Below are positions 34,267-34,552 of a stretch of DNA of 34,552 nt, in pieces. A program made the position numbers and the translations under genes. A model generated the notes under the pieces. That model did not search any database, was not told where the DNA came from, and saw only the letters and a list, made by a program, of their open reading frames with translations. This DNA comes from Chlorobiaceae bacterium. Its GTDB lineage: Bacteria > Bacteroidota > Chlorobiia > Chlorobiales > Chlorobiaceae. Positions within the stretch are counted from its first letter, which is position 1. Each line of letters begins with the position of its first letter. The stretch is from positions 1-34,552 of the forward strand of contig JAAXXL010000025.1 in the NCBI GenBank assembly GCA_013334485.1, read 5' to 3'.

Positions 34267-34552
34267 CTCTCGGGAATGACAAAGGTAAGAAAAACTTCTT
34301 GTTTTGCAAACTGATACCGGGTTATTTGCAAGCTTCATGTTTGCTTTGTCTCTATCTCAACAAGCCTCAACCTTGGGAGGTATGCATCCCTGAAAATTCG
34401 GGATCTCCGGAAACTCTTCAGCTCGGGAATATGTTCTTTTCTAAAGAGGAGCTTTCAGTAGTGTCCGGTTAAAATAATGTCAGTTGAGGTACCGGATCCC
34501 TCACTTTTTTGAGAGATTGTTCTTTGAGAGATAAAATATCGATCAACAAGCG
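34267..34552. other. Region upstream of tRNA-Cys to the window edge
   Basis: This must contain the tRNA promoter on the minus strand. I see no ORF with a ribosome-binding site. TAGTGTCCGGTTAAAAT at 34459-34475 resembles the terminal repeat of some IS4-like insertion sequences and might be the end of an element continuing beyond the window. That is a guess, as the partner end is not visible. Confidence 0.3.

Overview
This window looks like chromosomal DNA of a green sulfur bacterium (Chlorobiales); I do not assign a genus. The main lineage marker is a BciA-type 8-vinyl reductase of bacteriochlorophyll synthesis at 2209-3231. A second SDR at 25672-26490 resembles plant NYC1/NOL chlorophyll b reductases. 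Gene content is otherwise ordinary for a Gram-negative anaerobe: ATP-type phosphofructokinase, small malic enzyme, RhlE-like helicase, HU, a cold-shock protein, RecBCD and outer-membrane proteins. There is no rRNA, CRISPR array, prophage or complete insertion sequence.

Layout. 1-3.8 kb: a small hypothetical gene converging on a DUF4403 protein, then bciA and a small membrane protein. 3.8-6.8 kb: pfkA, a DUF2892 membrane protein and a zinc/manganese-type ABC ATPase-permease pair without its binding protein; a perfect inverted repeat lies in the divergent gap before the pair. 6.8-12.6 kb, minus strand: a soluble hybrid histidine kinase, a DEAD-box helicase and malic enzyme. 12.6-14.6 kb: mostly non-coding DNA around csp and hup, including one copy of a 142-bp mobile element. 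14.6-23.1 kb: a tight recC-recB-recD operon, preceded by a possible 14-codon leader ORF. 23.2-25.5 kb: a DUF4239 membrane protein, a small beta-barrel protein and an NlpC/P60 hydrolase. 25.5-28.8 kb: a possible 27-codon membrane-peptide ORF, the NYC1/NOL-like SDR, a BMP-family lipoprotein and an HpnA-like extended SDR. 28.8-34.2 kb: the second copy of the 142-bp element, then a five-gene envelope-sugar operon closed by a strong terminator, then tRNA-Cys on the other strand.

Two systems stand out. First, the operon at 28992-34133 encodes an LPG-synthase-type membrane protein, a GT-B-like glycosyltransferase, a NeuA-type CMP-sugar synthetase, an iron-type alcohol dehydrogenase resembling KdnB and a DegT aminotransferase resembling KdnA. 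KdnB and KdnA oxidise and then aminate C8 of Kdo to give 8-amino-Kdo in Shewanella. The inference is that this operon makes, activates and transfers an 8-amino-octulosonate or related aminated acidic sugar for lipopolysaccharide or another envelope glycan. Second, two copies of a 142-bp element (13996-14137 and 28770-28911) lie in opposite orientation, match at 138 of 142 positions, have 17-bp terminal inverted repeats and are each flanked by a different 4-bp duplication. That is the signature of a non-autonomous transposon (MITE). One copy sits upstream of hup. The other begins inside the stop codon of an SDR gene and leaves the reading frame intact.

Family assignments are from memory and motif reading, not database searches.
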